64,000 bases of DNA from an uncultured Haliea sp. (lineage in GTDB: Bacteria; Pseudomonadota; Gammaproteobacteria; Pseudomonadales; Halieaceae), in NCBI GenBank assembly GCA_913061145.1, contig CAJXUQ010000007.1, positions 62,001 to 126,000 of the forward strand, written 5' to 3'. This document shows positions 9,698 through 19,167 of this stretch, in pieces. A program made the translations under genes and the position numbers. Below the pieces are notes generated by a model that was given only the letters and a program-made list of their open reading frames with translations, did no database searches and was not told where the DNA came from. Positions within the stretch are counted from its first letter, which is position 1. Every line of letters begins with the position of its first letter.

Positions 9698-11806
9698 ATG
9701 TTCACAGCGCGTTTTGCAGCGGGCCTTCTGCTGGGTACCTGTTCGTTCACCGTGTTCTCCGCCGCCACAGACCCGGACACCCTGGAAGTCGTCAACGTCT
9801 ACGGGCTACCGACTGACGCCAGGGTCTCCGGCACCCTCCCTGCCCTGCAGGACGGCAAGATCTTCGAGGGCAAGAAAACCAGCCTTGTCGACCTCGGCGA
9901 GCAGCCCGTGTTTGTCGAACCAAACCTGCGGCAAATGTTCTCGCGACTGCCCGGCCTGTTCGTATCCGACCAGAAAATCCCCAGTATCTACAACATCAAC
10001 TACCGTGGTCTGGGCAACCCTCACGAGTCGGAATACGTCGCCTTTTTCCAGAACAACATACCCCTCGCGGCTGACCTGTTCGGCTATCCGACGATCTACT
10101 ATATGCCCGCCGCCCAGCGGGTCGAACGCATTGAGTTCGTGCGCGGCGGTGGCGGCCTGCTGTATGGGCCACAGGTCGGACCGGTACTCAACCTGGTGAC
10201 ACGGCGCGCGGATGCCGATGCCGAAACTGCCTTCAGCACGGACCAGGCAACGGGCAGTGATGGTTTGTACAGCACCTATAACGAAGTGAACTGGTCCCAG
10301 GGCGACATCGGCGTCCTGGCCTCGTTCGACCATCGCAGCGCCGACGGGCCTCGAACCAATGAGGACTACCGCGTCAATGCCGGCTACCTGGGCATCGCCT
10401 GGGAGGGCCTTCAGGACATCCGCCTGGGGTTCGACCTGGATCTGTACCAGTCCGACTCCGGCGAGGCGGGCCGGCTGACCTCCCAGGAATACGCCACCAA
10501 TCGCGACCTGGTGAAATCGCCCTTTAACCGAATCGAGATTGACCAGGTTATCGCCACACTGACGTATGCGCAGCAGATCAGCGAGTCATCCACTCTGGAT
10601 GCCAGCGCCTGGTACTCCTCCATGGATCGTCTGAGCCGCCGTTCGGCCATGTTCACGGACCCGGCCAATGAGCCTGAGACCACGGCGATTGACGAGCAGG
10701 AGTTTGCCAACTACGCCTTTGACCTGCGCTACGCCCTGTCCTGGGGTGAGAACAACGTACTCACCGCCGGCACAACCGCGTATCTCGGCGACAGCCCGCG
10801 CACGCGTCACGTCAGCGATGACATCCGATCCAGTGCGCAGAATCCGGAGGACCTGGCCTTCAGCCAGGACCGTGTGATCACCTACAACGCGCTGTTTTTC
10901 GAGAACCTGTTTCGCTTGGGCAAGCTGAGCGTGGTGCCCACGCTGCGCCTGGAGCGCATCAACTACGACCTGCGTGAAACAGTGAAGAATCCAGGCCTGA
11001 ATCGTGATGCCATCGACACTGACAGAACGGATCACGAGGCGCTCTTTGGTCTGGGGCTGATGTACCAGTCAGGCGAGCACGCCGAGCTGTACGCCAATAT
11101 CTCGGAGTCCTACCGCCCACAGCGGTTTGATGACCTGATCAACCCGTCCTCGGAACTGGCGGGGAGCAACAACCCGGATATCTCGCGTGCCGTCAACTAT
11201 GAGATCGGTTACCGCAGCGAGCCGCGCGACGGGCTGCTGTTCGACCTGAGCCTGTTTCGCATCGATTTCGAGGGCAAGATCGAACAAATTCAGGTCAACA
11301 TCAGCGATGTGGAGCGCGTCAACAGTGGCGACTCCCGGCATCAGGGCATTGAATTCGGTGTGGAGTACAACCTGGTTGCCGATGCCGCCTATACTTTCAA
11401 GCTGTTCGCCAACGGCTCGCTCCTCGACACCGAAATCACCCGCAGCCTGGAGGCTGACCTGATCGGCAACAGCACCGCGTTTGCACCCGACTACCTGATT
11501 CGCACCGGCTTTATCGTTGACCGTGGGCCATGGAATGCGGCGCTCACTGCCAGTCTGGTCGGCGAGCAATACTGGCAGGACTCCAACCTCGCAAGCGGCA
11601 CGGGTGCCGGCAGAATTGACGGAGAAATACCGGCCTACGAAGTGCTGGACTTCAGCATCGAGTACCGCCACCGTGACCGCTGGACCCTGTACGGCGGCGT
11701 CAACAACCTGCTGGATCAGGATTACTATAGCCGGGTGCGCTCAGACGGTATCGAACCGGCGCAGGAGCGGGCGCTCTACGCCGGGTTCCGCTTCGAAATC
11801 CGCTAG
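9698..11806 (+). CDS. TonB-dependent outer-membrane receptor (FecA-like)
   Basis: A 702-residue outer-membrane transporter. It has a signal peptide (about residues 1-23, ending FSAATD), a plug domain (about 60-170) with RVERIEFVRGGGGLLYGPQ and NINYRGLGNPHESEY, then a long beta-barrel with aromatic-rich strands ending in the terminal phenylalanine-containing strand (LYAGFRFEIR). The plug resembles the FecA/ferric-siderophore class. No FecIR-type sigma/anti-sigma genes and no N-terminal signalling extension are visible. The Fur-like box upstream suggests uptake of an iron chelate. A GAGAG ribosome-binding site precedes ATG 9698. Confidence 0.9.
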   Translation: MFTARFAAGLLLGTCSFTVFSAATDPDTLEVVNVYGLPTDARVSGTLPALQDGKIFEGKKTSLVDLGEQPVFVEPNLRQMFSRLPGLFVSDQKIPSIYNINYRGLGNPHESEYVAFFQNNIPLAADLFGYPTIYYMPAAQRVERIEFVRGGGGLLYGPQVGPVLNLVTRRADADAETAFSTDQATGSDGLYSTYNEVNWSQGDIGVLASFDHRSADGPRTNEDYRVNAGYLGIAWEGLQDIRLGFDLDLYQSDSGEAGRLTSQEYATNRDLVKSPFNRIEIDQVIATLTYAQQISESSTLDASAWYSSMDRLSRRSAMFTDPANEPETTAIDEQEFANYAFDLRYALSWGENNVLTAGTTAYLGDSPRTRHVSDDIRSSAQNPEDLAFSQDRVITYNALFFENLFRLGKLSVVPTLRLERINYDLRETVKNPGLNRDAIDTDRTDHEALFGLGLMYQSGEHAELYANISESYRPQRFDDLINPSSELAGSNNPDISRAVNYEIGYRSEPRDGLLFDLSLFRIDFEGKIEQIQVNISDVERVNSGDSRHQGIEFGVEYNLVADAAYTFKLFANGSLLDTEITRSLEADLIGNSTAFAPDYLIRTGFIVDRGPWNAALTASLVGEQYWQDSNLASGTGAGRIDGEIPAYEVLDFSIEYRHRDRWTLYGGVNNLLDQDYYSRVRSDGIEPAQERALYAGFRFEIR

Positions 11807-11842
11807 CACGCCGCAACCCGACGGGCGGCTGGCGCGCGCACC

Positions 11843-12610
11843 CTACAACTGGGGCAGGGCCGTGAACACGCTGCCTGCGTGCCAGCCACCGTCGGCCATG
11901 AACTCCGAACCGGTGCTGAAGCTGGCCTCATCCCCGGCGAGGAACACAGTGACTGCGGCCACTTCGCTGGGCATCCCGACGCGCGGCAGGGCCTGGTTTG
12001 CGTAGGTGGCATCTGCCTGCTCGCGGGTCATGAAGTCCTTGCCGTGCATATCGGTGTAGATCCCTCCGGGATGCACGCTGTTGACCCGGATGTTGTACTT
12101 GCCCATCTCCAGGGCGGCGGTTTTGGTCATGCCGCGCACCGCCCACTTGCTGGCCGCATAGGCCACCAGGGAGTTCTTCGCCTGGAAGCCGTCGATCGAC
12201 GAGATGTTGATAATGGAGCCACCGCCGCCCGCCTTCATGCTGGGAAACACCGACTGCATGCCGAGAAACACGCCCAACTGGTTGACCCGGGCAACCGCCA
12301 TGAACTCGGCTTCGGTGGTATCCATGATGGTCTTGTGGATCAGGATCGCCGCGTTGTTGACCAGCACATTGAGCGCGCCGAACTGCTTACTGGCTTCGAC
12401 TGCAGCCTGCCATTGCGCCTTGTCGGTGACGTCCAGGTGAACATACGCCGCCTTCTCGCCAAGTTCTTCGGCCACCTTGCGGCCGGGCTCATCCAGAACA
12501 TCCCCCAACACCACGCAGGCGCCCTGCTCCACCAACAGCCGTGCGGTGGCCTCCCCCATACCCCGGGCGGCCCCGGTGACAATGGCGACTTTGCCTTCCA
12601 ATCTTGCCAT
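11843..12610 (-). CDS. Short-chain dehydrogenase/reductase
   Basis: A 255-residue NAD(P)-dependent oxidoreductase. Visible SDR landmarks are the cofactor motif TGAARGMG near residue 13, the acidic residue ending beta-2 (VVLGDVLDE, pointing to NAD), NNAA, the catalytic Ser in NISSIDG, and YAASK. ATG 12610 is chosen because AGGGGAAA sits just upstream and the sequence starts with the usual GKVAIVTG; an 18-codon longer frame lacks such support. It looks like the hydroxysteroid/alcohol dehydrogenase subgroup; the substrate is unknown. It converges on the TonB receptor gene with 36 bp between them and is divergent from the MDR gene. Confidence 0.88.
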   Translation of the reverse strand: MARLEGKVAIVTGAARGMGEATARLLVEQGACVVLGDVLDEPGRKVAEELGEKAAYVHLDVTDKAQWQAAVEASKQFGALNVLVNNAAILIHKTIMDTTEAEFMAVARVNQLGVFLGMQSVFPSMKAGGGGSIINISSIDGFQAKNSLVAYAASKWAVRGMTKTAALEMGKYNIRVNSVHPGGIYTDMHGKDFMTREQADATYANQALPRVGMPSEVAAVTVFLAGDEASFSTGSEFMADGGWHAGSVFTALPQL

Positions 12611-12857
12611 GACGCTTTTCCCCTGTGTGGATGAAAAAAACAGCCACAAGCTTAACGCCTGCACGCACCGGGCTCCTAGTACAAACGGGTGATTGCGCTA
12701 CCTGCACACCGCTCAAGGGCGTCGTGGCCGGGTTTGCAGCCGCCGCCGCACGCGCCCTGAGCATCATCCCGTCAATTCCGTGGTAGGCTAGGCGGCCTGG
12801 TTTGGCGCGGCCAGCCCCCTCGCCAAACCCATCAAATACACGACCAGGAGAGCAGCG

Positions 12858-13964
12858 ATGAGCACAACCGGAAAGCAGGTTTTCACCACCTTGGAGAAGA
12901 ACGGCACCCTGACGGTGGAAGTTGCCACCAGCACCTTCCCGGAACCCAAGGGCGATCAGGTGCTGGTCCGGATGGAAGCCGCGCCGATCAACCCATCGGA
13001 CCTCGCGCTGCTGTTCAGCGCGGCGGATCTGGAGAACGCCGAGTATTCCCCGGGGAAGATCGTGGCGAAAATGCCGGAACCGTTCCTCAGCGGCTCCAAA
13101 GGGCGCCACGGTCAGCGCATGCCGGTAGGCAATGAGGGCGCTGGCACCGTGGTGGCAACCGGAGACAGCCCGGCGGCCAAGGCGCTGCTCGGCCAGCGGG
13201 TTGCCTGCGTCCCCGGCAGTGCCTTCTCTGAATATGCCATCGCCGATGCCAAGATGTGTCTGCCACTGGGGGAGAACTCATGCGAGCAGGGCGCATCGGC
13301 GTTCGTCAATCCAATGACCGCCCTCGGTTTTGTCGAGACGGCAAAAATGGAGGGGCACACAGCGATGGTGCACCTGGCGGCCGCCTCCAACCTGGGCCAG
13401 ATGCTGCAGCGGATATGCCTTGAGGACAAGCTGGATCTGGTCAACATCGTGCGGAAACAGGAGCAGGTGGACCTGCTCAAGGGGCTGGGGGCGGAATACG
13501 TGGTCAACTCGTCGGATGCTGACTACATGGCACAACTGCGCTCGGCGATCGAGCAAACCGGCGCCTACCTCGGTTTCGACCCAATTGGTGGCGGCAATAA
13601 CTCCGACAACGTCTTCAAGGCGATGGAACAAGTCGCCGTGGCTAAAATGACGGAGTTCAGCCGCTACGGTTCCGACCAGGAAAAGAAGATGTACATCTAC
13701 GGACGTCTCGACCTCGGCGCCACCATACTGACTCCTTCCTACGGCTTCGGGTTCACCCTCTCGGGCTGGTTGCTGTTCCCCTTCCTGCAAAAAGCCGGAA
13801 TGGAAACGGTGCTGCGTATGCGCAAACGCGTCCTCGACAATTTGACCACCACCTTCGCCAGCCACTACAAGGAACGGGTCACGCTGGAACAGATGCTGGA
13901 AAAAGACGCGGCAATGGATTACCGCGCCATGCGCACGGGCGAGAAATACCTCGTAACGCCGTAG
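12858..13964 (+). CDS. Zinc-free medium-chain dehydrogenase (quinone oxidoreductase-like)
   Basis: A 368-residue protein of the MDR superfamily. The GroES-like half (about residues 1-140) includes INPSDLALL and PVGNEGAGTVVATG. The Rossmann half starts near MVHLAAASNLGQM and includes LVNIVRKQEQVDLLKGLGAE. The structural-zinc cysteine cluster is absent, as in quinone reductases and enoyl reductases. An AGGAG site precedes ATG 12858. It is divergent from the SDR gene with about 250 bp between, which must hold both promoters. The reaction is probably NADPH-dependent reduction of an enone or quinone; this is inferred from the family only. Confidence 0.82.
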   Translation: MSTTGKQVFTTLEKNGTLTVEVATSTFPEPKGDQVLVRMEAAPINPSDLALLFSAADLENAEYSPGKIVAKMPEPFLSGSKGRHGQRMPVGNEGAGTVVATGDSPAAKALLGQRVACVPGSAFSEYAIADAKMCLPLGENSCEQGASAFVNPMTALGFVETAKMEGHTAMVHLAAASNLGQMLQRICLEDKLDLVNIVRKQEQVDLLKGLGAEYVVNSSDADYMAQLRSAIEQTGAYLGFDPIGGGNNSDNVFKAMEQVAVAKMTEFSRYGSDQEKKMYIYGRLDLGATILTPSYGFGFTLSGWLLFPFLQKAGMETVLRMRKRVLDNLTTTFASHYKERVTLEQMLEKDAAMDYRAMRTGEKYLVTP

Positions 13965-14164
13965 TGGTCTGCGGATGCGTGTCGTGTCGTCAGCAGGGCT
14001 GTACGCACCGGCACTGTGCGCTCCGTGTGATAGCTTTTTATCAATCAGGTGAAGGCGGCGCGGCGTTCGGTCACTGTTGAACACGTTGCGCCGCGCATCG
14101 GACACGGAGGGCCGTCGACCGGGATGTCATAGCGCTCCGGAGACCAATGTGCATGGAGGACCGA

Positions 14165-15007
14165 ATGCTATCGCTTGGTTACTTCCTGACAGCGCTGGCC
14201 GTATTGCTCGCGACGCTGGCCGGTTGGAGACAATGGGACCGGCGCCGCGAGGAGGCAGTGTGGCGACGCCTGATTGCGCTGCACGCCGGTACCCGCCAAG
14301 TCTTCCAGGCCGCTATGGTTGACGGCCTGCCGGAGCCTGCACAACGCTACTTCCACTACACCATCAAAGTCGGCACACCGTTAGCCACCGTGGTCGACGT
14401 CGACATGGCGGGTGACATCGGCCTGGGTACGCAGGATGCGCCCAAGTACCGCCCCCTGCAGGCGCGCCAGATTCTGGCCTCTCCGCATGGCTTCATGTGG
14501 TCGATGACGTCCGGCGCCATCAGCGGCTCCGACGGCGCGCTACCCGGGAAATCGTGGACACGCTTCTGGCTGTGGAACCTGATACCCGTGGTCCGCGCAA
14601 CGGGGCCTGACCATCTTCGCTCATCCTTTGGCCGACTGGTGGCCGACGCTGTCCTGTGGGCGCCTGCCAGCCTGCTTCCCGGCAACGGCGTTTCCTGGGC
14701 GGCGCTGAGCGATGACTGCGCGCGGGTAACCGTGCGCCACGGCGTGCTGGAACAAGCTGTCGATATGCACGTGAATGCGGAAGGTGCGCCAGTGCGCGTC
14801 CTGTTCCAGCGCTGGAGCGATGCAAACCCGCAGCGTCACTATCAACTACAGCCGTTCGGCGGCGACCTGTCCGAGTTTCGGGAGTTTGCAGGCTACCGTC
14901 TGCCGACCTGCGTGATCGCGGGCAATCACTACGGTACGGCCGCCTATTTTCCTTTCTTCAAGGTCCGGGTCAGAGCCATACGCTTTCCAGACGCCACACC
15001 GACATGA
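14165..15007 (+). CDS. DUF6544-like membrane-anchored protein
   Basis: A 280-residue protein of unknown function. One N-terminal membrane helix (about residues 5-22, YFLTALAVLLATLAGW) is followed by a basic stretch and a soluble domain. The phrase LPEPAQRYFHYTI is the hallmark of the DUF6544/DUF6920 family. ATG 14165 is preceded at ideal distance by GGAGG; a slightly earlier ATG (14147) in the same frame is less likely. It stands alone between the MDR gene and the convergent nhaD-like gene. No function is proposed. Confidence 0.75.
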   Translation: MLSLGYFLTALAVLLATLAGWRQWDRRREEAVWRRLIALHAGTRQVFQAAMVDGLPEPAQRYFHYTIKVGTPLATVVDVDMAGDIGLGTQDAPKYRPLQARQILASPHGFMWSMTSGAISGSDGALPGKSWTRFWLWNLIPVVRATGPDHLRSSFGRLVADAVLWAPASLLPGNGVSWAALSDDCARVTVRHGVLEQAVDMHVNAEGAPVRVLFQRWSDANPQRHYQLQPFGGDLSEFREFAGYRLPTCVIAGNHYGTAAYFPFFKVRVRAIRFPDATPT

Positions 15008-15151
15008 GTGCCCTGGACCTTGTCGCAATAGGCACCCGGATCGTACTGCCGGTCACCTTGATCGCGTGGCGCGCATTCACGGGTGAACGGCCATGTCGTG
15101 ACGCTGAAGCCGACGACAACACGCCAGGCGGACGATCGAGGCCAGTCCTAT

Positions 15152-16666
15152 TCAGAACAGGTCCGCGTTCAGCCACATGTGTGTGGCAATTGAAGTCAGG
15201 TAGCCAACCATAATGACCGGTGTCCACCGCAGGTGCGACACAAGCGTGTAATAGCCACGGGCCTGCCCCATCAGCGCAACGCCCGCTGCAGATCCAATCG
15301 ATAACATGGAGCCACCAACACCGGCCGTCAATGTGACCAGCAGCCACTGGCCCTGTGACATCTCGGGCTCCATGGACAGCACGGCGAACATGACCGGAAT
15401 GTTGTCGACCACTGCGGACATGAAGCCCACCGCAATATTGGCGCCGGTCGCACTCCAGTCCGCATAAAGCATCTCGGACACTTCCGAGAGGTAGCCGATA
15501 TAGCCCAAGCCGCCCACACAGAGCACCACGCCGTAGAAGAACAGCAGGGTGTCCCACTCGGTTCGCGCCATCGGGTTGAACACATCAAAGGGCACCGCCT
15601 TGTCCAGCCGTTCCAGCAAACGCGTGTTCTGTGTCGCTTCAGCCCAGGACCGCTCCCTGGCAACGCCGCGCGCGAAACTGCGACGCAGGTAATAGCCCAG
15701 CAGTTGCAAGTAAGCGAGCCCCATCATCATCCCGACCACGGCGGGCAGGTGCAGGAAATTGTGCCCCAAAACCGCGGTGGTGATCGTCAACAGGAACAGC
15801 ACTACCGTACGCCGCGCACCGCGCTTCATGATCACAGGCTCCGTGGCGTCTCGCGGCGGCTGGCGCGGTACCGCAAAGCTCATAACCAGGGCCGGCACCA
15901 GGAAGTTTACCGCGGAGGGTATGAAGAGCCTGAAGAATTCGGTGAACTCCACGGCGCCCTTCTGCCAGACCATGAGCGTGGTGATGTCACCGAAGGGCGA
16001 AAACGCTCCCCCCGCGTTGGCGGCAATCACAATGTTGATACAACCCAGACTAATGAAGCGCGGACTGTCCTCACCCACCTTCATCAACACCGCGCACATC
16101 AACAGCGCCGTGGTGAGGTTGTCCGCCACCGGCGATATGAAGAATGCCAGCAAACCGGTAATCCAGAACAGGCTCAGGTAACTGAACCCCTTGCTGACCA
16201 GCCAGCTGCGCAACGCATCGAACAACTGGCGTTCCTCCATCGCATTGATGTAGGTCATCGCCACCAGCAGAAACAACAGCAGCTCCGCATATTCCAGCAG
16301 ATTGTGCTTCAACGCGGCGTTGGCGCTTTCCGTATCGCCATTCAGGGCGGCAAAACCGGCCACAAGAAACCAGATGAGACCGGCGGCCAGTAGCACAGGC
16401 TTGGACTTGCGCAGGTGCAGCTTCTCCTCCAGCATCACAAAGGCGTAGGCGATGGCGAAGATGGCCAGCGCCAGGTAGCCCACCGGGTGCTGGGTGAAGC
16501 CCGAGGATGCCACTCCCGATTCAGCTGCACTGGCAAGGCTGCTGTGACTCGCGAGCAGCAGGCCACCCAAACCGGCGCGTGCAATCCAGCTCCGGGAGCG
16601 TTTGACAGGACGAGGGCAGGCACGCGACCGGGTAAGGCGGCTGCGCTGATGGCGGGTTGCGTTCAT
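15152..16666 (-). CDS. nhaD: Na+/H+ antiporter, NhaD type
   Basis: A 504-residue polytopic inner-membrane protein of the ArsB/NhaD ion-transporter superfamily. Family stretches are ISPVADNLTTALLM (about residues 175-190), NAGGAFSPFGDITTLMVW, VVDNIPVMFAVL and GGSMLSIGSAAGVALMGQA. These acidic and Ser/Thr-rich segments form the ion path in NhaD proteins of halophiles and marine bacteria. The first 45 residues are arginine-rich and lead into a hydrophobic segment ending ASAAES, possibly a signal sequence. ATG 16666 is chosen over a start 20 codons upstream. It would export Na+ and help pH and salt homeostasis. Confidence 0.9.
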   Translation of the reverse strand: MNATRHQRSRLTRSRACPRPVKRSRSWIARAGLGGLLLASHSSLASAAESGVASSGFTQHPVGYLALAIFAIAYAFVMLEEKLHLRKSKPVLLAAGLIWFLVAGFAALNGDTESANAALKHNLLEYAELLLFLLVAMTYINAMEERQLFDALRSWLVSKGFSYLSLFWITGLLAFFISPVADNLTTALLMCAVLMKVGEDSPRFISLGCINIVIAANAGGAFSPFGDITTLMVWQKGAVEFTEFFRLFIPSAVNFLVPALVMSFAVPRQPPRDATEPVIMKRGARRTVVLFLLTITTAVLGHNFLHLPAVVGMMMGLAYLQLLGYYLRRSFARGVARERSWAEATQNTRLLERLDKAVPFDVFNPMARTEWDTLLFFYGVVLCVGGLGYIGYLSEVSEMLYADWSATGANIAVGFMSAVVDNIPVMFAVLSMEPEMSQGQWLLVTLTAGVGGSMLSIGSAAGVALMGQARGYYTLVSHLRWTPVIMVGYLTSIATHMWLNADLF

Positions 16667-17026
16667 GATCTCTGACTCAAATGCGGTTGATAGCGGGCAC
16701 AGTCTGGAATGCGCGCATCTTACCACAGTTCACGCTCAAAAGATTTGACCTATGTCGCTTGAATGACATTTTGTTAGCAAGTAGGAGCACCATCGCGTTT
16801 GCCGAGACGACTGCTGTGGCCTATCCGTGACTGTCCGGCAGCCACCAGCAGTCGTTCTGGTCCTTGCCTATGCCGCATTGGACCGGTGCACTTTATTCGC
16901 AGATATGCGTTGTAGGGTTCACATCTCAGGGGGGCATCTGCCTGTCATCCTGCCCGTTATACACGCAAACATCCCTGATCAACACCATGCGGAACATAGA
17001 AGTGACTAGCAATGATCGGCAGGGCC
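16667..17026 (+). other. Intergenic stretch, no gene seen
   Basis: About 360 bp upstream of the nhaD-like gene and downstream of the phospholipase-D-like gene. Only short frames without family features are present. It should hold the nhaD promoter; no convincing -35/-10 pair or terminator hairpin was identified. Confidence 0.5.
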
Positions 17027-18577
17027 TCACAATTGCGAATCTACCGGTAGCAGCCGCAGGAGGTTCACCGTGCTCCGTTGCCAGAAACTCGAATGCGGTT
17101 CTACGTCGAATTCCTGCCACACTTCGCCGTCGTAACCGCTCCACCGCAGCTCTTCCTCATGCCCGTCACCTTCAAGTGTGACTTTAAAAGCGACCCGCTG
17201 GATGTCCTGATCAAACCACTGCGCCATCGACTCGGCAATCTCTGGCGTATCTATCACCACACCCACCTCCGAATTCTCTACCACCGAGCGAGGGTCTAGA
17301 TTGAGTGAACCTATAAACACCCAACGGCGATCGATCACAAAGGATTTGGCATGCAGACTGGCTTTGGACCTTCCCAACACCTGGCTGCTGCTCACCCCTG
17401 ACCCGCTTGTCTGTTGCCGGTTCATCTCATAGATTTCCACACCCGCGCGCAACAGTGCACGTCGATGTCGCGCATACCCGGCATGGACAGCAAGCACATC
17501 AGTCGATGCCAGTGAGTTGGTAAGTATGCGAACGCGAACACCGCGTTTTACCAGAGTAGTAAAAAATTCTACGCCCTCTTTTCCTGGCACAAAGTAGGGC
17601 GAAAAAATCGTCAGCTCCTGCGAGAGCTCCCGAAAGTAGGGAGCGAGCGCCTTGGTTAGATGCAGGTCGTTCCGGTCACGTGGGACGGCCAGCTTTTCGG
17701 GATAGTCAACGACCACATCGGCCGTCCCCCACAGCAACGGAAGCTCCCCCTCGACCAGTTTCGCAGCCAGCGGTGAATTCTCCAGCGCGCGGAAGTACGG
17801 GGCGTTACGCGCATCGCTAATCAAAAGTCCGTACCGGGAGCGCAAGGTCTCTATGGACTGATCTTCATGCGAACCGTCCAGCAGGCTGGAGGCCGGATAG
17901 GCCAGCGGGTGATTCCAGTAGGCATCGAACGATAGAGACACGTCACGCGCCACATCCCCGATAGCGAGCACATCCAGGTCGCCAAATTCAAGCGCCGCAT
18001 TGGCCTCGAAGTACTCATCACCAATATTGCGCCCACCCAGCACGGTAACCTGCCCATCAGCCGTGAACGTCTTGTTGTGCATGCGGCGGGTAACCCGGCC
18101 GAAGCGCGTGAAAAACTGTGGAAGCCGGCTTACGTTGCGCGCGAATGGATTAAAGATGCGCACCTCGATATTTGGATGCGTAGCGAGCGTCGCTTTGTCC
18201 GCCTCTCGGCCCTGAAGCCCCATGTCATCCAGCAAAAGGCGTACACGCACACCGCGATCTGCTGCCATGAGCAACTCTCGTAAGAACAGACGCCCGGTCA
18301 GATCGTCATGCAGGAGGTAATACTGCGCATCGAGACTCCGCTCAGCTGCCCGCGCCAATGCGGCGCGGGCCACCAGTGCATCGAGCCCGTTCTTCAGCAA
18401 GAGAAAACCAGAGCGCTCTGGATGCGATTCACGCTGCTCAAGAAAGGCTCTGCCAAGCGTTGTGCCCTGCGTATCAGCAAACATCGTCGATGGCTTCTGA
18501 TTGCTGTTTTCTGGCAATACAGCGCAGGCACCCATCGAGATCAGCACGAAAACCCAGGCAAGCACCCTTACATGCAT
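17027..18577 (-). CDS. Phospholipase D-family lipoprotein (cardiolipin-synthase-like)
   Basis: A 516-residue protein with two HKD catalytic motifs: HNKTFTADG in the first half (about residue 170) and HAKSFVIDRRW in the second (about 410), each followed by the family's GS/GG-N pattern (GGRNIGDEYF, GSLNLDPRS). Two motifs in one chain define phosphatidyl-transferases or phospholipases. The start MHVRVLAWVFVLISMGACAV gives a lipoprotein-like signal with a Cys near residue 18, so the enzyme is probably envelope-anchored. A start 34 codons upstream is open but would bury this signal. It resembles the ClsC/YmdC branch. The substrate is likely a phospholipid headgroup. Confidence 0.85.
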   Translation of the reverse strand: MHVRVLAWVFVLISMGACAVLPENSNQKPSTMFADTQGTTLGRAFLEQRESHPERSGFLLLKNGLDALVARAALARAAERSLDAQYYLLHDDLTGRLFLRELLMAADRGVRVRLLLDDMGLQGREADKATLATHPNIEVRIFNPFARNVSRLPQFFTRFGRVTRRMHNKTFTADGQVTVLGGRNIGDEYFEANAALEFGDLDVLAIGDVARDVSLSFDAYWNHPLAYPASSLLDGSHEDQSIETLRSRYGLLISDARNAPYFRALENSPLAAKLVEGELPLLWGTADVVVDYPEKLAVPRDRNDLHLTKALAPYFRELSQELTIFSPYFVPGKEGVEFFTTLVKRGVRVRILTNSLASTDVLAVHAGYARHRRALLRAGVEIYEMNRQQTSGSGVSSSQVLGRSKASLHAKSFVIDRRWVFIGSLNLDPRSVVENSEVGVVIDTPEIAESMAQWFDQDIQRVAFKVTLEGDGHEEELRWSGYDGEVWQEFDVEPHSSFWQRSTVNLLRLLPVDSQL

Positions 18578-19167
18578 CGACACAGACCGCCTCTCCCATT
18601 GCTTGAGTGAGGTGCAGACAGGCTGCCTCACCACGTGCTGGACGAACCTGGAGAACACCAGAACAGCAGCCAGCGCCATCCGGCATCACATCCAATTCCC
18701 ACCTGCCGTTCCTGACGATACAGTCCAGAACATCACCGACGAATCCCCCATCACTCGATGCCTATCAACGGTGCCGGGCGCCGACTATCGAGAACGCTAC
18801 TACAGTGGCCCGAGGCCTTCAATCAAACCTCCAAACCTTGCCACCGGCGTCCATCCACCCGCTCGCTGCGACACCGGCTTCACCGGCCAACGCTCACTTT
18901 GCGAGGGTCCCACCCGCCCTGTTCTGAAACACCTGAAACCCTGACTGATCCATTTTCTTGCCCTGCTCGCCCCCGAGGTGACCTGCTGTTCATCAAACAG
19001 TACAACCACGGATATTCCAGACGGACACGGCAAGGACTTCGCGCCGCAACCCGGTCAGGCGCTCTGCGCTGGCCGGGTGGGTGATCCGGCGAAATTTCCC
19101 GGACTCCGTGCTATTCTGAAAACACCTCGCGGGACGGGATACAATCAACAGGAAAGGTTCGCAGCCA
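18578..19167 (+). other. Long intergenic stretch, no gene supported
   Basis: About 590 bp between two divergent genes. Several frames of 70-150 codons are open on both strands, but they overlap each other, are Pro/Arg/Thr-rich and show no family motif, as expected from GC-rich noncoding DNA. It presumably carries two divergent promoters. A TATTCT near 19110 could be a -10 element for the downstream gene, but no good -35 was seen. Confidence 0.5.

Noticed and set aside
18501..18944. Open frame in the long gap between the phospholipase-D-like and PH-like genes
   Set aside because: Overlaps other random frames, has low-complexity Pro/Thr composition and no ribosome-binding site.
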